The translations under genes and the position numbers were made by a program. A stretch of 64,000 bases of DNA from Bretschneidera sinensis (Eukaryota > Streptophyta > Magnoliopsida > Brassicales > Akaniaceae). The stretch is from the NCBI GenBank assembly GCA_023935145.1, contig CM043702.1, positions 61,173,001 through 61,237,000 on the forward strand, given 5' to 3'. Below, in pieces: positions 44,761 to 55,706 of this stretch (the stretch's first letter is position 1; each line of letters starts with the position of its first letter). The notes beneath the pieces are model-generated. The model was not told where the DNA came from. It ran no database searches and saw only the letters and a program-made list of their open reading frames with translations.

Positions 44761-46598
44761 ATAGCCAGGATCCTTGTATTTTGGGGGTATTCTTTGCTCA
44801 ATTAAAGCACTAACTTGCTCAGTTAGGAATGCTGTTTTCTTTACATGGTGCTTCCTCTTAATTGTGCATAAATCCTTAAGAACCTTTGCATAAGTAGGAA
44901 CTTGTTTAATTATATGCAAAAGTGGAAGATTCAGTTTTACTTGCCTTAGGTTCTCTAGGATTTCATTATTTAGGTCCAGATTTTTCTTGTTTGATTTTAA
45001 GGCTTGAGGGAATGGTGCCTTAACAGGGCTTTTAGTAACTTCAGGGTCCTTGGGAAATTCAGCATCACTACCTTGACCCTTTTCCACATCCTCGGATTAA
45101 TTCGTTGTTAGGATGTGTAAGGTCTTACCACTTCTTGTTACAATGGCATTTACATTTTCCAGATTTGTTTGTGCCATGTGTTGATCATTGGGTATGGACT
45201 GAGCTTGGGAAGGGAACTTCCCTCGCTCAGTCACACTCAAGGAGCCCATTAACTTGGACACTTAACTCTTTATTTCTTTGCTTTCTTCCACAACTTGTGT
45301 AATTAATGCCTCACACCTTTGGTTTGTCTTGCCCTATGCCTCAATAAAAGCATGTAAAGTGTCTTCTAAAGAACTCCTAGAGGACGAGGGTGCATGATAT
45401 GGTGCAAGGTGTGATCTAGGGGGTTGTGCAAGCTGCTGGTTTTCAGATTTCTAGCTAAAGTTGGGGTGATTTCGCCATCCCAGATTATAAGTGTCAGAGA
45501 AGGGTGCATAAGGCTTCTTGTACATGCCTAAGGCATCACATTGTTCCTTATACATCCCTCTCATGTCAACAATTATAAGGCACTCTTGAGGGGGATGATC
45601 TACCCCGCCACACACAAAACATGGTTCCAAAGGTTTGACTTGATTAACCACGTGTGTTGGCCTTTTAGTTTTTAACGCCTCTAACTCCCTAGTAAGCATT
45701 TCGAACTTAGCTTTCAAGTTGTCTTCCTCCCTAAGATGGTATATTCCACCACAACTAGGGTTTCCTACAGGTTGTGACCTATTTGTGGTTTCAGTAGCAC
45801 TAGGTCCAGTCCAAGTATGAGCTTTTCTAGCAAGGTCATTGAGGTACTCTATGGCCTCATCACGGTCTTTTTGTAGAAATTCACCATTACACATCATCTC
45901 TACGAATTGGTGCTCTCTATAGGTAAGTCCCTCATAAAAGTAGCTCACTAAGCACCAACTCTCATACCCATGGTGAGGACACATACTTAACAGCTCTTTA
46001 AATTTCTCCCAAGACTGATACAAAGTCTCATTTTCCTTTTGTGCAAAGGTGGAGATTTGTTTTTTTAGAGCATTGGTTTTATGTTGAGGGAAGTATTTGT
46101 TAAAAAAGACCTGAGTCATCTAATTCCATGTTCCAATGGATCATGGACTCAGCGAGTATAACTAACTCTTAGCTTTATCCTTCAAAGAGAAAGGAAAAAA
46201 CTTGAGTCTCACAATATCATCAGTTGCATCTTGACTATGAAAAGTCACAACTACTTCCTCAAACTCTCTAATGTGTACATACGGGTTTTCATTTTCCAAG
46301 CCATGAAATGTAGGGAGTAATTGAATCATTCCTGTTTTAAAGTCTTGATGGCGAGTGTTGGCTTGAAACATAATGTATGATGGTGTGGCTGTCCAGCTAG
46401 GATGTAAATAATCTTTAAGTGTCCTAGCAACGTCTCATTAGGGTTTTCAGCCATGTTAGCAAAATTTTCTAAATTCTCGGTTGGGTGTACACTAAGGTTT
46501 GATCTAGGCGAGGTTTCACTAACGGACGTGGAAGGAAAAGGTATCTCTATTTCAGGTCCCTTAATGAATCTACCTTGCAAATCTCTTGGTCTAAGCAT
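44761..46598 (-). pseudogene. M2: gag
   Basis: ATG at 46598 (MLRPRDLQGRFIKG). Retrotransposon gag domain: NENPYVHIREFEEVVVTF, LKFFPFSLKDKAKS, FFNKYFPQHKTNALKKQI and LYQSWEKFKELLSMCPHH. Zinc knuckle CFVCGGVDHPPQEC (C-x2-C-x4-H-x4-C) near 45620-45575. The C-terminal part links to protease (LRQVKLNLPLLHIIKQVPTY). A one-base loss near 46430 shifts the N-terminus relative to the rest, and stops lie near 46158 and 45448. It makes the particle shell in active elements. Confidence 0.88.
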
Positions 46599-46721
46599 AC
46601 ACCAACTGAGTTAAAAAGAAATAAAACAGAACGAATAAAAGAAATCAGAAAACTTAAAGAAAAGAATGATAGTACCGTCTTGTCTTAGATTTGACAATCT
46701 ACCTTGTATGAAAGCACGTTT

Positions 46722-46739
46722 TCCCCGGCAACAGGGCCA
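46722..46739 (-). promoter_or_regulatory. M2: primer binding site, tRNA-Asp
   Basis: The minus strand reads TGGCCCTGTTGCCGGGGA, two mismatches from the complement of the plant tRNA-Asp 3' end (TGGCGCCGTTGCCGGGGA), five bases inside the 5' LTR. The 120 bp on to the gag ATG are leader. Confidence 0.88.
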
Positions 46740-46744
46740 AAATT

Positions 46745-48043
46745 TGATTACGCCCAAAGTATAACACGATAGTTGTAGCACAGCTTTAGGGTGTCGATTC
46801 CACAGAGAAAAGCGAACTATGAAGGAAAAGTGCAAACCTTAACACAAACGATAACAATCAAGTGAGAAAATATGAATTTTGATAATGAAGTAATTGTGAG
46901 AAAATAAATTGAGAATTATAATAGAGAAACACCAAGGTTCCGAGAATCCTCCCTAGGTTCGTTGCCTTATTCCAATCTTGATTCAGTTGCTTTTATCTCG
47001 ATTGCAAGTTTCACATCCCAAACAGGCAATCGACAAATATTCAATCTAAGCATATATAAACCCTAATGTAATTGATACGAATTACTCTTACTTTCGATTT
47101 AAGCATACATGACCTATCATATAAGTTTATCAAGAAACAAAAATATATCTTATCGACAATATCAGAGTAATGGATAAACCTAAAAGATAAATTTATCGGA
47201 CTCAATTACATCTAACAATCTTGACATAAGAAGGGCATGACTAGACTTATATCAAAGATAAAGATACAATCACCGGATTAAGAGAAAATCTTCTAATTAG
47301 ATTAAAGAGTAACTCATAACAATGTTTGACAATAAATACCAATTACAACTGAACCAATAAAGGAAAATAAAGAACAACTACACCTAGGGAATCATCCCTT
47401 CGCCTTGCTTGGAGATTAGTTCGCCACGTAACTCATGGTTGAACACTTTGTTGGAGGAGAATGTGGCTGCTTCTCTGAGTTTTTCTGACTTAATGAATGT
47501 TTAATTACAAACCCTAAGTGGTTTATTTATAATGTACAAGGTCCAAGGGTGTTTTAGGGCTTAAAAAGTCTTAATTAGGTCATATCTCGGAGAAGTAGAC
47601 CGGGTGGGCACCGTGGCTCTCCCTTCCGTGTGCCACAGCTTCCACTGTTTCTTTGTTTTCTTGCCTTGCTGGAGGCCGTGGGCTTGCCTAGTCCAGGTCG
47701 CGGCTTCCACTGAAGCTTCTTCCTTGTTCTTTTGCTCGGTTCCGGAGGTCGAGGCTTGGATATCTTTAGGCCGCAGTGCGCGCACTCACGACTTATTTTT
47801 TCTTCATTTGTCCTTCCACAACTATGCTTTCACTCCAGTATGCCTCGAGTCTTTGTGCTTCAAGCAATGATAACTTTTCCTCCTCTTTTGAGCATAAAGT
47901 ACCTTAAAATGCACCAAAATAGATCAATGATCCAAGAATGATACTTTAGATTTGTTAACGTATAAAAGTGCAATTAAAACCTAGATCAACCCTAAAATGC
48001 TAACAATTAAGTACTGTTAAGGTGCATTTTATGACTCTCATCA
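46745..48043 (-). repeat. M2 5' LTR
   Basis: 1299 bp, pairs with 37770-39046. TATA-like sequence near 47523-47535. The ORFs at 47604-47870 and nearby read the GC-rich part and are not genes. The right flank GTACC (48044-48048) is the second target copy. Confidence 0.92.
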
Positions 48044-48780
48044 GTACCTCGATCACTAATTATAGCATGTGGTGTACCAAATTGAGATAACACATTTTCT
48101 TTTAGGAATTTAATTACCGTTTTATTATCATTGCTTCGGCAAGCTGCTGCCTCTACCCATTTTGACACATAATCTATTACCACAATGATATATTGATATC
48201 CGAAAGAAGGAGGAAATTGTCTTATAAAATCAATGCTCCAACAATCAGAGATTTTAATCACTAAAATTGGGTTTAAGGGCATCGTTTTACGACAAGACAC
48301 AGCTCCTAACTTCTGACACTTTTCACATAAGCAACAATAGATGTGTGCATCTTTAAACAAGGTAGGCCAATAAAATCCACACTGCAAAATTTTTGTAGTG
48401 GTTTTTTTCATTAAAAAGTGGCCTCCACAAGCTTGGGAGTGACAAAATTCCAAGACGCTGACAATCTCTTCATTAGGGATGCAACGCCTTAAAATTTGGT
48501 CAGGGTAGTACTTGAAAAGATAGGGGTCATCCCAATAAAAATTACATACCTCATTCAAGAACTTCCTCTTGTCTTTAGTGCTCCAATCCATTGGTATCTC
48601 ACCGGTAGCCAAATAATTCACGATATGAGCAAACCATGGTAGAGAAGTAACAGAGAGTAAATGCTCATCGGGAAAATCATCCTTGATTGGCATGTCGTCA
48701 GAGGTGTCCTCAAACGTGAGCCTCGAGAGATGGTCAGCCACGATATTCTCTACTCCTTTCTTGTCTTTGATGGTGATGTC
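48044..48780 (-). pseudogene. M1: RNase H end and integrase N-terminal half, cut by M2
   Basis: Reads VADHLSRLTFEDTSDDMP, IPMDWSTKDKRKFLNEVCNF, the zinc region ([17 protein letters not shown]), then SIDFIRQFPPSFG (Asp kept; the following MGPF of relatives is changed) and [13 protein letters not shown], where M2 interrupts. The frame is open from 48741 to the M2 boundary. The integrase resumes at 37769. Confidence 0.88.
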
Positions 48781-49227
48781 AAATTCTTATAAGAGTAGGA
48801 TCCACTGTATTAGTCGTGCCCTAGCATCCTTCTTTGTAAGGAGGTAATTAAGAGCTGCATGATCTGTGAAGATAAGAATAGGAGAACCAATTAAATAAGA
48901 ATGAAATTTATCCAAAGCAAATACTACAGCTAGCAATTATTTTTCAGTAGTGGAGTAATTCATTTGAGCACTATTTAGAGTTTTACTACCATAGTAAATG
49001 ACAAAAGGTTTCCCCTCCCTTCACTATCCAAGAACAACACCTACAGCAAAGTCACTAGCATCACACATTATTTCAAAAGATAAGGTCCAATTAGGTGACT
49101 GCATTATGGGTGCTGAAGTAAGCTTGCCAATCAGTATTTTAAAGGCCTCTTGACAAGATTATGTCCACTCAAATGGGGCATCTTTAACTAGGAGGTTATA
49201 TAGTGGTCTAGATATGTTGGAAAAGTT
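48781..49227 (-). pseudogene. M1: RNase H
   Basis: In one frame with the RT: CDASDFAVGVVLG, then TAG TGA (near 49022-49027), then REGKPFVIYY. The KELLAV motif reads K-stop-LLAV, so the catalytic Glu codon is a stop. FTDHAAL is kept. Additional stops at the start (after RRFI) and near 48787. The TGA of the double stop is common to A, M1 and M2. Confidence 0.83.
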
Positions 49228-50370
49228 TTATATGAACCTCCTATAAAAACCAGCATGACCAAGAAAGGATCTCACATCTTTTGCTGTTTTAGGTGTAGGC
49301 AACTTAGATATAAATTCAATCTTAGATTGATAAACCTCTATCCCCTTAGAAGAAACAATATGCCCTAAGACGATACCCAAAGGTACCATGAAATGGCATT
49401 TTTCCCAATTTAAGACTAATTCCTTCTCCTCACAAAGAATCAATACTCTTTCTAAATTCAATAAGCATGCATCAAATGAAGATCCAAAAATAGTTAAGTC
49501 ATCCATAAAAACCTCCATGCAATTTTCAACCATGTCACGAAAAATGCTCATTATGCAACGTTGAAAAGTAGTAGGTGCATTACACAATTCAAATGGCATT
49601 CTACGAAAAGTATAAGTACTAAAGGGATAAGTGAAAGTGGTTTTATCCTGGTCTTCTAATGCAATTTCAATTTGATAATAACCAGAATAACCATCTAAGA
49701 AACAGTAAAAAGGATGACCAGCTGCACGCTCAAGAATTTGATCGATAAAAGGGAGTGGGAAATGGTCTTTTCGGGTTGTAGCATTCAATTTTCTGTAATC
49801 AATGCACATTCGCCACCTAGTCATAAGTTTTGTAGGGATTAATTCTCCTAGGTCATTCTTTACCACAGTGACACCAGACTTTTTAGCAACGACTTCTGTA
49901 GGACTTACCCATTTACTATCAGCTATGAGATATATAATTCCCGCATCTAATAGTTTTAATACATCATTTTTCACTACTTCTTTCATAGTGGGGTTATGCC
50001 TACATTGAGGGTCTCTTCGAGGACTAGTTCCTTCATCCAAATTTATCTTATGAGAATAGATCAGGGGATTAATACCTTTTAAATCAGCCATGCTCCATCC
50101 TAAGGCTGATTTATGTTTATTTAAGGTCCAAATTAATTTCTCTACTTGAGACTTAGACAACTTAGATGAGATAATAATAGGAAAAGTATCAGCTGGATCG
50201 AGGAAGACATGCTTCAAACCCTTAGGTAGTGGCTTCAATTCAACTTTGGGTACTTCCACACTTGAGAGGATTTGTTTCTCGCTTCTCTCACGCAACTCCT
50301 CAAACTTCGGTTGCCATGCTCGAGTGCCATAATCTTGAGATTTATCAAAAACAGCACAAATATCAATCAT
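49228..50370 (-). CDS. M1: reverse transcriptase, long open frame
   Basis: 380 codons without a stop. In order: SAVFDKSQDYGTRAWQP-type junction from protease, LPKGLKHVFLDP, HKSALGWSMADLKGINPL, MCIDYRKLNATTRKDHFPLP, FLDGYSGYYQIEI, MPFELCNAPTTFQRC (relatives MPFGLC) and FMDDLTIFG (catalytic Asp pair), then GFYRRFI. The palm and fingers are complete. The domain is bounded by stops on both sides, so it is an intact segment of a dead polyprotein. The Gly-to-Glu change in MPFGLC may itself be harmful. Confidence 0.87.
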   Translation of the reverse strand: MIDICAVFDKSQDYGTRAWQPKFEELRERSEKQILSSVEVPKVELKPLPKGLKHVFLDPADTFPIIISSKLSKSQVEKLIWTLNKHKSALGWSMADLKGINPLIYSHKINLDEGTSPRRDPQCRHNPTMKEVVKNDVLKLLDAGIIYLIADSKWVSPTEVVAKKSGVTVVKNDLGELIPTKLMTRWRMCIDYRKLNATTRKDHFPLPFIDQILERAAGHPFYCFLDGYSGYYQIEIALEDQDKTTFTYPFSTYTFRRMPFELCNAPTTFQRCIMSIFRDMVENCMEVFMDDLTIFGSSFDACLLNLERVLILCEEKELVLNWEKCHFMVPLGIVLGHIVSSKGIEVYQSKIEFISKLPTPKTAKDVRSFLGHAGFYRRFI

Positions 50371-50910
50371 ATCAGATTTATCATTAATTTAATCAAACTT
50401 AGAATTAATAAGAAAATACTCAAGAGGATCAAAATCATGAGCTATGGAAACTCCCCTATCGATGAGTGACTCGATCATGTATAACTGGTGGTTCTCGTCC
50501 TTATCTTTGGGTTGTTTTGCAACATTGAAGATGTTCACTTCAAGGGTTATGTTTCCAAAAGACAGCTTCATGAATCCATTCCTAGAATTAATTAGAGCAT
50601 TTTCAGTAGTGAGGAAAGCTCTACCCAAAATTAAAGGAATTTTAGAGTTAGTGTCAACAGTAGAGTAGTATCAAGGATTAGGAAATCAACAGATAATAAA
50701 ATTTATCAATATGAATTAAAACATCCTCTACCACACCCCGAGGTACTTTGACTAATCGGTCTGCAAATTGCAATACCACAGCGGTTGGTTTGATTTCTCC
50801 CAAACCAGATACAAATAAATAGAAGATGGCATCAGATTTACACTAGCTCCTAAATCTAGCAATGATTGTCCAACCTCATGATTTCCAATGCTATATGCAA
50901 TGGTTGGACA
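50371..50910 (-). pseudogene. M1: retropepsin-like protease, broken
   Basis: 50628 down to 50389 carries GRAFLTTENALINSRNG and NITLEVNIFNVAKQ. Upstream, DLGASVNLMP-type sequence lies near 50860-50830 in another frame, with at least two small indels (near 50815 and 50665). TAA near 50388 separates it from RT. Decayed. Confidence 0.78.
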
Positions 50911-52742
50911 GCAAAGATCCTTGTATTTGGGGGGAACCTTTGCACAATTAAAGCACTAACTTGCTCCGTTAGGAATGCTATTTTCTTTACATGGTGCTTC
51001 CTTTTAATGGTACACAAATCCTTGAGAACTTTTGCATAGGTAGGAACTTGTTTAATCACATGCAAAAGGGGAAAATTAAGTTTTATTTACCTTAGGTTCT
51101 CTAAGATTTCATTGTTTATGTCCAGATATTTCTTGTTCAATTTTAAGGATTGAGGGAATGATGCCTTAACAGGGCTCTTGGTAACCTCAGGGTCCTTGGG
51201 TAGTTCGGCATCACTACTACCTTGACCATTTTCCACATCCTCTGATTTGTTTGTTGTTGGGATGTGTAACGACCTACCACTTCGTGTCACAGTGGCGTTC
51301 ACATCTTCCAGATTTGCTTATGCCATGTGTTGACCATGGGGTGTGGACTGAGCTTGGGAAGGGAACTTACCTCATTCATTCACACTCAAGGAGCCCATTA
51401 ATTTGGACACTTGGCTCCTTATTTCCTTATTCTCTTCCATAACCTGTGTGATTTATGCTTAACACCTTTGGTTTGTTATACCTTGTGCCTCAATGAAAGC
51501 ATGCAAGGTGTCTTCTAAAGAACTCGTAGAGGATGAGGGTGCATGATATGGTGCAGGGTATGATCTAGGGGGTTGTGCAAGCTACTGGTTTTCAGACTTC
51601 CAGCTGCAATTGTGGTGATTGCACCATCCCGGATTATAGGTGTTAGAGAAGGGTGCAAGAGGCTTTTTGTACATGCCTATTACATTGTTCCTCATATATC
51701 CCTCTCATATCAACAAATATGGGGCACTCTTGGGCGGGATGGCCTATCCTACCACACAAAAAACATGGTTCCAAAGATTCAACTTGATTAGTCATGTGTG
51801 TTGGCTTTGAACCTTTAGTTTTTAATGCATCTAACTCCCTAGTGAGCATCTCGACCTTAGCTTTTAGGTTGTCTTCTTCCCTAAGATGGTATATTCCACC
51901 ACTACTTGGGTTTCCTACAGGTCGTGACCTATTTGTGCTTTTAGTAGCACTAGGTCCAGTCCAAGTGTAAGCTTTTCCAACAAGCTCATTGAGGTACTCT
52001 ATGGCCTCATCAGGGTCTTTTTGCAAAAATTTACCATTACACATTATCTCTACAAATTGGCGCTCTCTATAGGTAAATCCCTCATAAAAATAGCTCACTA
52101 AGTGCTAATTCTCATACCCATGGTGAGGACACATACTTAACAGCTCCTTAAATTTCTCCCAAGACTGATACAGAGTCTCATTGTTCTTTTGTGCAAAGGT
52201 GGAGATTTGTCTTTTTAGAGCATTGGTCTTATGTTGAGGGAAGTATTTATTAAAGAAGATCTGGGTCATCTCATTCCATGACCCAATAGATCGTGGCCTC
52301 AGTGAGTATAGTCAACTCTTAGCTTTATCCTTCAAGGAAAAAACTTTAGTCTCACGATATCATCAGTTGCATCTTGACTATGAAAAGTCGCAACTACTTC
52401 CTCAAACTCCCTAATATGTACATATGGGTTTTCATTTTCCAAGCCATGAAATGTAGGTAGTAATTGTATCATCCTTGTTTTAAAATCTTGATGGTGAGTA
52501 TTGGCTGGAAACATGATGCATGATGGTGTGGCTGTTCAGTTAGGATGCAAGTAATCCTTAAGTGTCCTAGCAACATTCTCATTGGGGTTATCAGACATGT
52601 TAACAAAATCCTCTAAGTTCTCGTTTAGGTGTACACTATGGTTTGATCTAATCGAGGTTTCATTAACGGACGAGGAAGGAGAGGGTAACTCTATTTCAAG
52701 TCCCTTAATGAATCTACCTCGCGAATCTCTCGGCCTAAGCAT
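50911..52742 (-). pseudogene. M1: gag
   Basis: ATG at 52742 (MLRPRDSRGRFIKGLE). Then FHGLENENPYVHIREFEEVV, a 7-bp loss near 52335 that shifts the frame, FFNKYFPQHKTNALK, LYQSWEKFKELLSMCPHH, YREDRQFVEIM-like YRERQFVEIMCNGKF, and the zinc knuckle CFLCGRIGHPAQEC (near 51755-51715). The tail NKKYLDINNEILENLR and IKQVPTYAKVLKDLC leads to protease. Stops are at about 52533 and 52100. Same layout as M2. Confidence 0.86.
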
Positions 52743-52880
52743 ACACCAAATGAATTAAAGGGAAAATAAATAAATAAAACAGAATCGTAAAAGAAAATCA
52801 AAAAATCAAAAACTTAGAGAAAGGAACAATACTAACGTCTTGTCTCAAAGTTAACAATCTTCCTTGTACTTAAGTGTGTC

Positions 52881-52898
52881 TCCCTTGCAACGGTGCCA
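52881..52898 (-). promoter_or_regulatory. M1: primer binding site, tRNA-Asp
   Basis: The minus strand reads TGGCACCGTTGCAAGGGA, close to the complement of the plant tRNA-Asp 3' end, next to the 5' LTR terminus at 52904. Confidence 0.85.
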
Positions 52899-52903
52899 AA
52901 ATT

Positions 52904-54025
52904 TGATTATGCTCAAACTAATACCCGGTTATTATATTGAGGTGTCGATCCCACGAGGAAAGGCGAACTACAAAGAAAAGTGTAAACCTTAACACGAACA
53001 ATAAGATCAAGTGATAAAATTTGTGTTTTGATAGTGAAGTAATATGAGAAAATTGTGCAAATAGATTGAAGAATATAATAGAGAAACAACAAGGATCCGG
53101 GAATCCTCCCTAGGTTCGTTGCCTTATTCCAATCTTGATTCAATTTTTTTATTTTGATTGTTAGTTTCACATCCCAAACAGTCAAATGGCAAATATTCAA
53201 TCAAGCATATATAAACCCTAATATAATTTATATGAATTACTCATTTCTTTTGATTTAAGCACACATGACCTATCCTATAGATTTATCAAGAAACGACAAT
53301 ATATCTTAATGACAATATCGTAGTAATGGACAAACCTAAAAGATAAATCTACCGGACTCAATCACATCCAACAATCTTGACATAAGAAAAGCATGACTAG
53401 ACTTATATCAAGGAAGAAGATATAATCACCGGATTAAGAGAAAATCTTCTAATTAAACCAAAGAGTAAATCATAACAATGTTTTGACAATAAATCCAAAC
53501 TACAACTAAATCAATAATAGAAAATAAAAACAACTACACCTAAATGATCTATTTATAATACAAAGGTCCAAGGGTTATTTTGGTCTAATCAATCAACTAA
53601 AACCCTAATTAGGAAAACAGAGGTTTGTGTGCGCGCCGCGACTCTCACTTATATGGGTTGCGGCTCTCACTGGTCCAGGCTGCGGCACACACTGATGGCT
53701 TCCTTGCTCTTTTGGGCTTCGTTCTGGAGGCTGAGGCTTAGACTTCTCCAGGCCGTAGCACCCATACTTAAGACTTGGTTTCTCTTCATTTTGTCATTCG
53801 GCAACCATGCCCTCACTCGAATGTGCATCGAAGCATCGTGCTTTAAGCTATGATAGTTTTCCATCTCTTTTGAACTCAAAGTACCTAAAAATGCACCGAA
53901 ATAAGTCAATAGTCAAAGAATCTCACTTTAGAGTTATTAAGGTATAAAAGTGTAATCCAACCCTCAATCAACCCTAAAATGCTAACAAATAAGTACTGTT
54001 ACGATGCATTTTATGACTCTCATCA
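52904..54025 (-). repeat. M1 5' LTR
   Basis: 1122 bp, minus-strand start TGATGAGAGTCATAAAATG at 54025 and end GCATAATCA at 52904. Against the 3' LTR it lacks about 130 bp before the TATA region (near 53545) and about 110 bp in the GC-rich block (near 53650). Outside it, CTCCT (54026-54030) is the right target copy. Confidence 0.9.
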
Positions 54026-54285
54026 CTCCTAGTGACGGCCTGCAAACTCCAGTCGTATTTCCATGCGCACACGATTATCCTACTGATTGACCAGCCCCTT
54101 CAGCAAGTGCTCCACAAATTGGATATCTCCTGTAGAATGGTTAAATGGTCTGTGAAACTTGGGGAGTTCGACATTCATTATCAGCCCTGCACAGTTATCA
54201 AAGTCCAAGCCTTGGGTGACTTTATTGTGGAAACCACCCTCCTGATTCAGGAAGATTCTACCTCGGACCTCGACAAGACCAAGGT
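54026..54285 (+). pseudogene. T0: RNase H, second part
   Basis: Starts with the CTCCT duplication and continues the RNase H frame left at 21841: TACKLQSYFHAHTIILL, then QPLQQVLHKLDISCRMVKW and LGEFDIHYQPC. The ORF runs on without a stop into the next domain up to 54421. Fits Tat-type pol. Confidence 0.85.
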
Positions 54286-54960
54286 AGTCCCTCAATGGAC
54301 GCTCCACATTGATGGATCCTCTAGCGACATCAAAAGTGGCGTCGGGCTCATCCTAAGTGGCCCAGACAGCTTTACCATCGAGTACACCTTAAGATTCGGA
54401 TTTAGAGCCTCGAATAATTAAGCTGAATATGAGGCTTTACTGGCAGGAATGAAGTTGGCCAGGGTGCTGTCCGTGAGGCTCTAAATGCATATAGCGACTC
54501 ATGGTTAGCAGTTAACCAAGTCAATAGAGAGTTTGAGGCCCGAGGAGAGAGGATCGCTCGCTACTTAGGGAAATCCAAAGAACTTATCGCCAAGTTCCAA
54601 GTGTTTCAAATCAGCCAAGTTCACCGGGCCAAAAATTCGAAGGCTGATTTCCTAGCCCGGCTCGCCTGCTCTAGACAGCTTGAGTCCACACTAGTGATCT
54701 ACCTCGAAATGCTCACCACCCTAGCATCGATGAAACAAATGTGTTGCCCATGGCCATTGGGGGAACCTGGATGGACCCTATCCTTGGGTATTTACGGGAC
54801 GAACATCTCCCGAGCGAAAGGAGCGAGGCTAGAAAAATTGTCTCCCGAGCATCACAGTACGCAATCTTGAATGATCAATTATATAAAAGTGGTCTTACAA
54901 CTCCTTATTTAAAATGCTTAGGCCCGATTGAGGCCAATTACGCCCTCCAGGAAGTTCATG
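54286..54960 (+). pseudogene. T0: additional RNase H domain typical of Tat elements
   Basis: After the standard RNase H comes a second one: WTLHIDGSSSDIKSGVGLIL (first Asp), AEYEALLAGMKLAR (Glu) after a TAA at 54419-54421, then a shift and SDSWLAVNQVNREFEARGER, followed by VHRAKNSKADFLARLA. An extra RNase H after the first is a known hallmark of the Tat branch. The later part (to 54960) reads SERSEARKIVSRASQYA and LYKSGLTTPYLKCL in another frame, the linker to integrase. Confidence 0.8.
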
Positions 54961-55706
54961 AAGGGATTTACTAGAATCACCTTGGAGAGCAAGCTCTTGC
55001 TTTCAAAATCCTTTGCCAAGGTTACTACTAGCTTGGGATATAAGGAGAAGCCATTGAACTGGTGAAGAAATGCAAGAGTTGCCATCAATACACTACCATC
55101 TCTCGAAGACCGGCGAATCCCCTCACTCTGATCACTAGCCCACTTCCTTTCGCGATGTGGGGGATGAACCTCCTTGGACCTTTCACCGGAGCACCCAACC
55201 AAATGAAGTACCTCATCGTAGTAATAGATTATTTCATGAAGTGGCTAGAAGCCAAACCACTGGCCAGTATCACCGACCATCAGGCCAGGGGTTTCATCTA
55301 GAAGTCGATAGTATACCGCTTCCGTATACCCTGAGTGCTGGTGACAGACAACAACAAACAGTTTAATAGCACTCGGTTCAAAGCATTCTGTGACAACCTA
55401 CATATTGAGCATCGCTTCTCCTCCGTCGGGTACCCATAAGCCAATGGGCAAGCTAAAGTAACTAACAGAACCCTTTTGTAGGGCATCAAAAGGAGGTTGG
55501 ACAAGGTGGATCGATAGTGGACTAACCAGTTGCCAAATATACTCTGGGCATATCGAACTACTACCTGAGCACCATTTTTCATGACTTACGACTCCGAGTT
55601 CATCATTCTCTTGGAAATTGGGGTGCCCTCACTCCGAGTGCAAAACTTCAAGAACAATAGTAATGACAAGGCTCTTCATACGAATGCCGATCTTCTCGAC
55701 GAGGCA
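54961..55706 (+). pseudogene. T0: integrase, two catalytic residues lost, cut by element E
   Basis: Zinc-region end CKSCHQY, then WGMNLLGPF (Tat integrases have WGMD; Asp to Asn), VVIDYFMKWLEAKPL, VLVTDNNKQF (second Asp kept) and NGQAKVTNRT (usually GQAEVTNRT; Glu to Lys). Both changes are G-to-A. Many stops, for example near 55300, 55438 and 55479. The sequence breaks at AGGCA (55702-55706); the frame resumes after the second AGGCA at 63896-63900. Confidence 0.87.

Larger units (their letters stand above)
37770..48043 (-). mobile_element. Athila-type element M2, complete ends, lacking the envelope-position ORF
   Basis: 10274 bp between two GTACC copies (37765-37769 and 48044-48048), inserted in the M1 integrase core. 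LTRs 37770-39046 and 46745-48043, tRNA-Asp primer site, gag, protease, RT, RNase H, integrase, leader, 3' untranslated region. The envelope-position ORF is absent, with a join at 40540/40541 that coincides with splice-like sites in relatives. Pol has several shifts and stops and a lost integrase Asp, so M2 is dead now. Confidence 0.93.
21842..54025 (-). mobile_element. Athila-type element M1 (minus strand), enlarged by nested insertions
   Basis: The ends are a 3' LTR on the left and a 5' LTR on the right, flanked by CTCCT. On the minus strand the order is LTR, tRNA-Asp primer site, gag, protease, RT, RNase H, integrase, gap, envelope-position ORF, 3' untranslated region, LTR. Foreign blocks inside are K (22968-29191), D- (32702 to about 37696) and M2 (37770-48043). 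M1 itself is about 10-11 kb. The C-terminal integrase and part of the leader are missing at the D- junction. Confidence 0.92.

Noticed and set aside
47561..47941. ORFs on both strands in the M2 5' LTR
   Set aside because: Same sequence recurs in the other LTR and in LTR B with broken frames.
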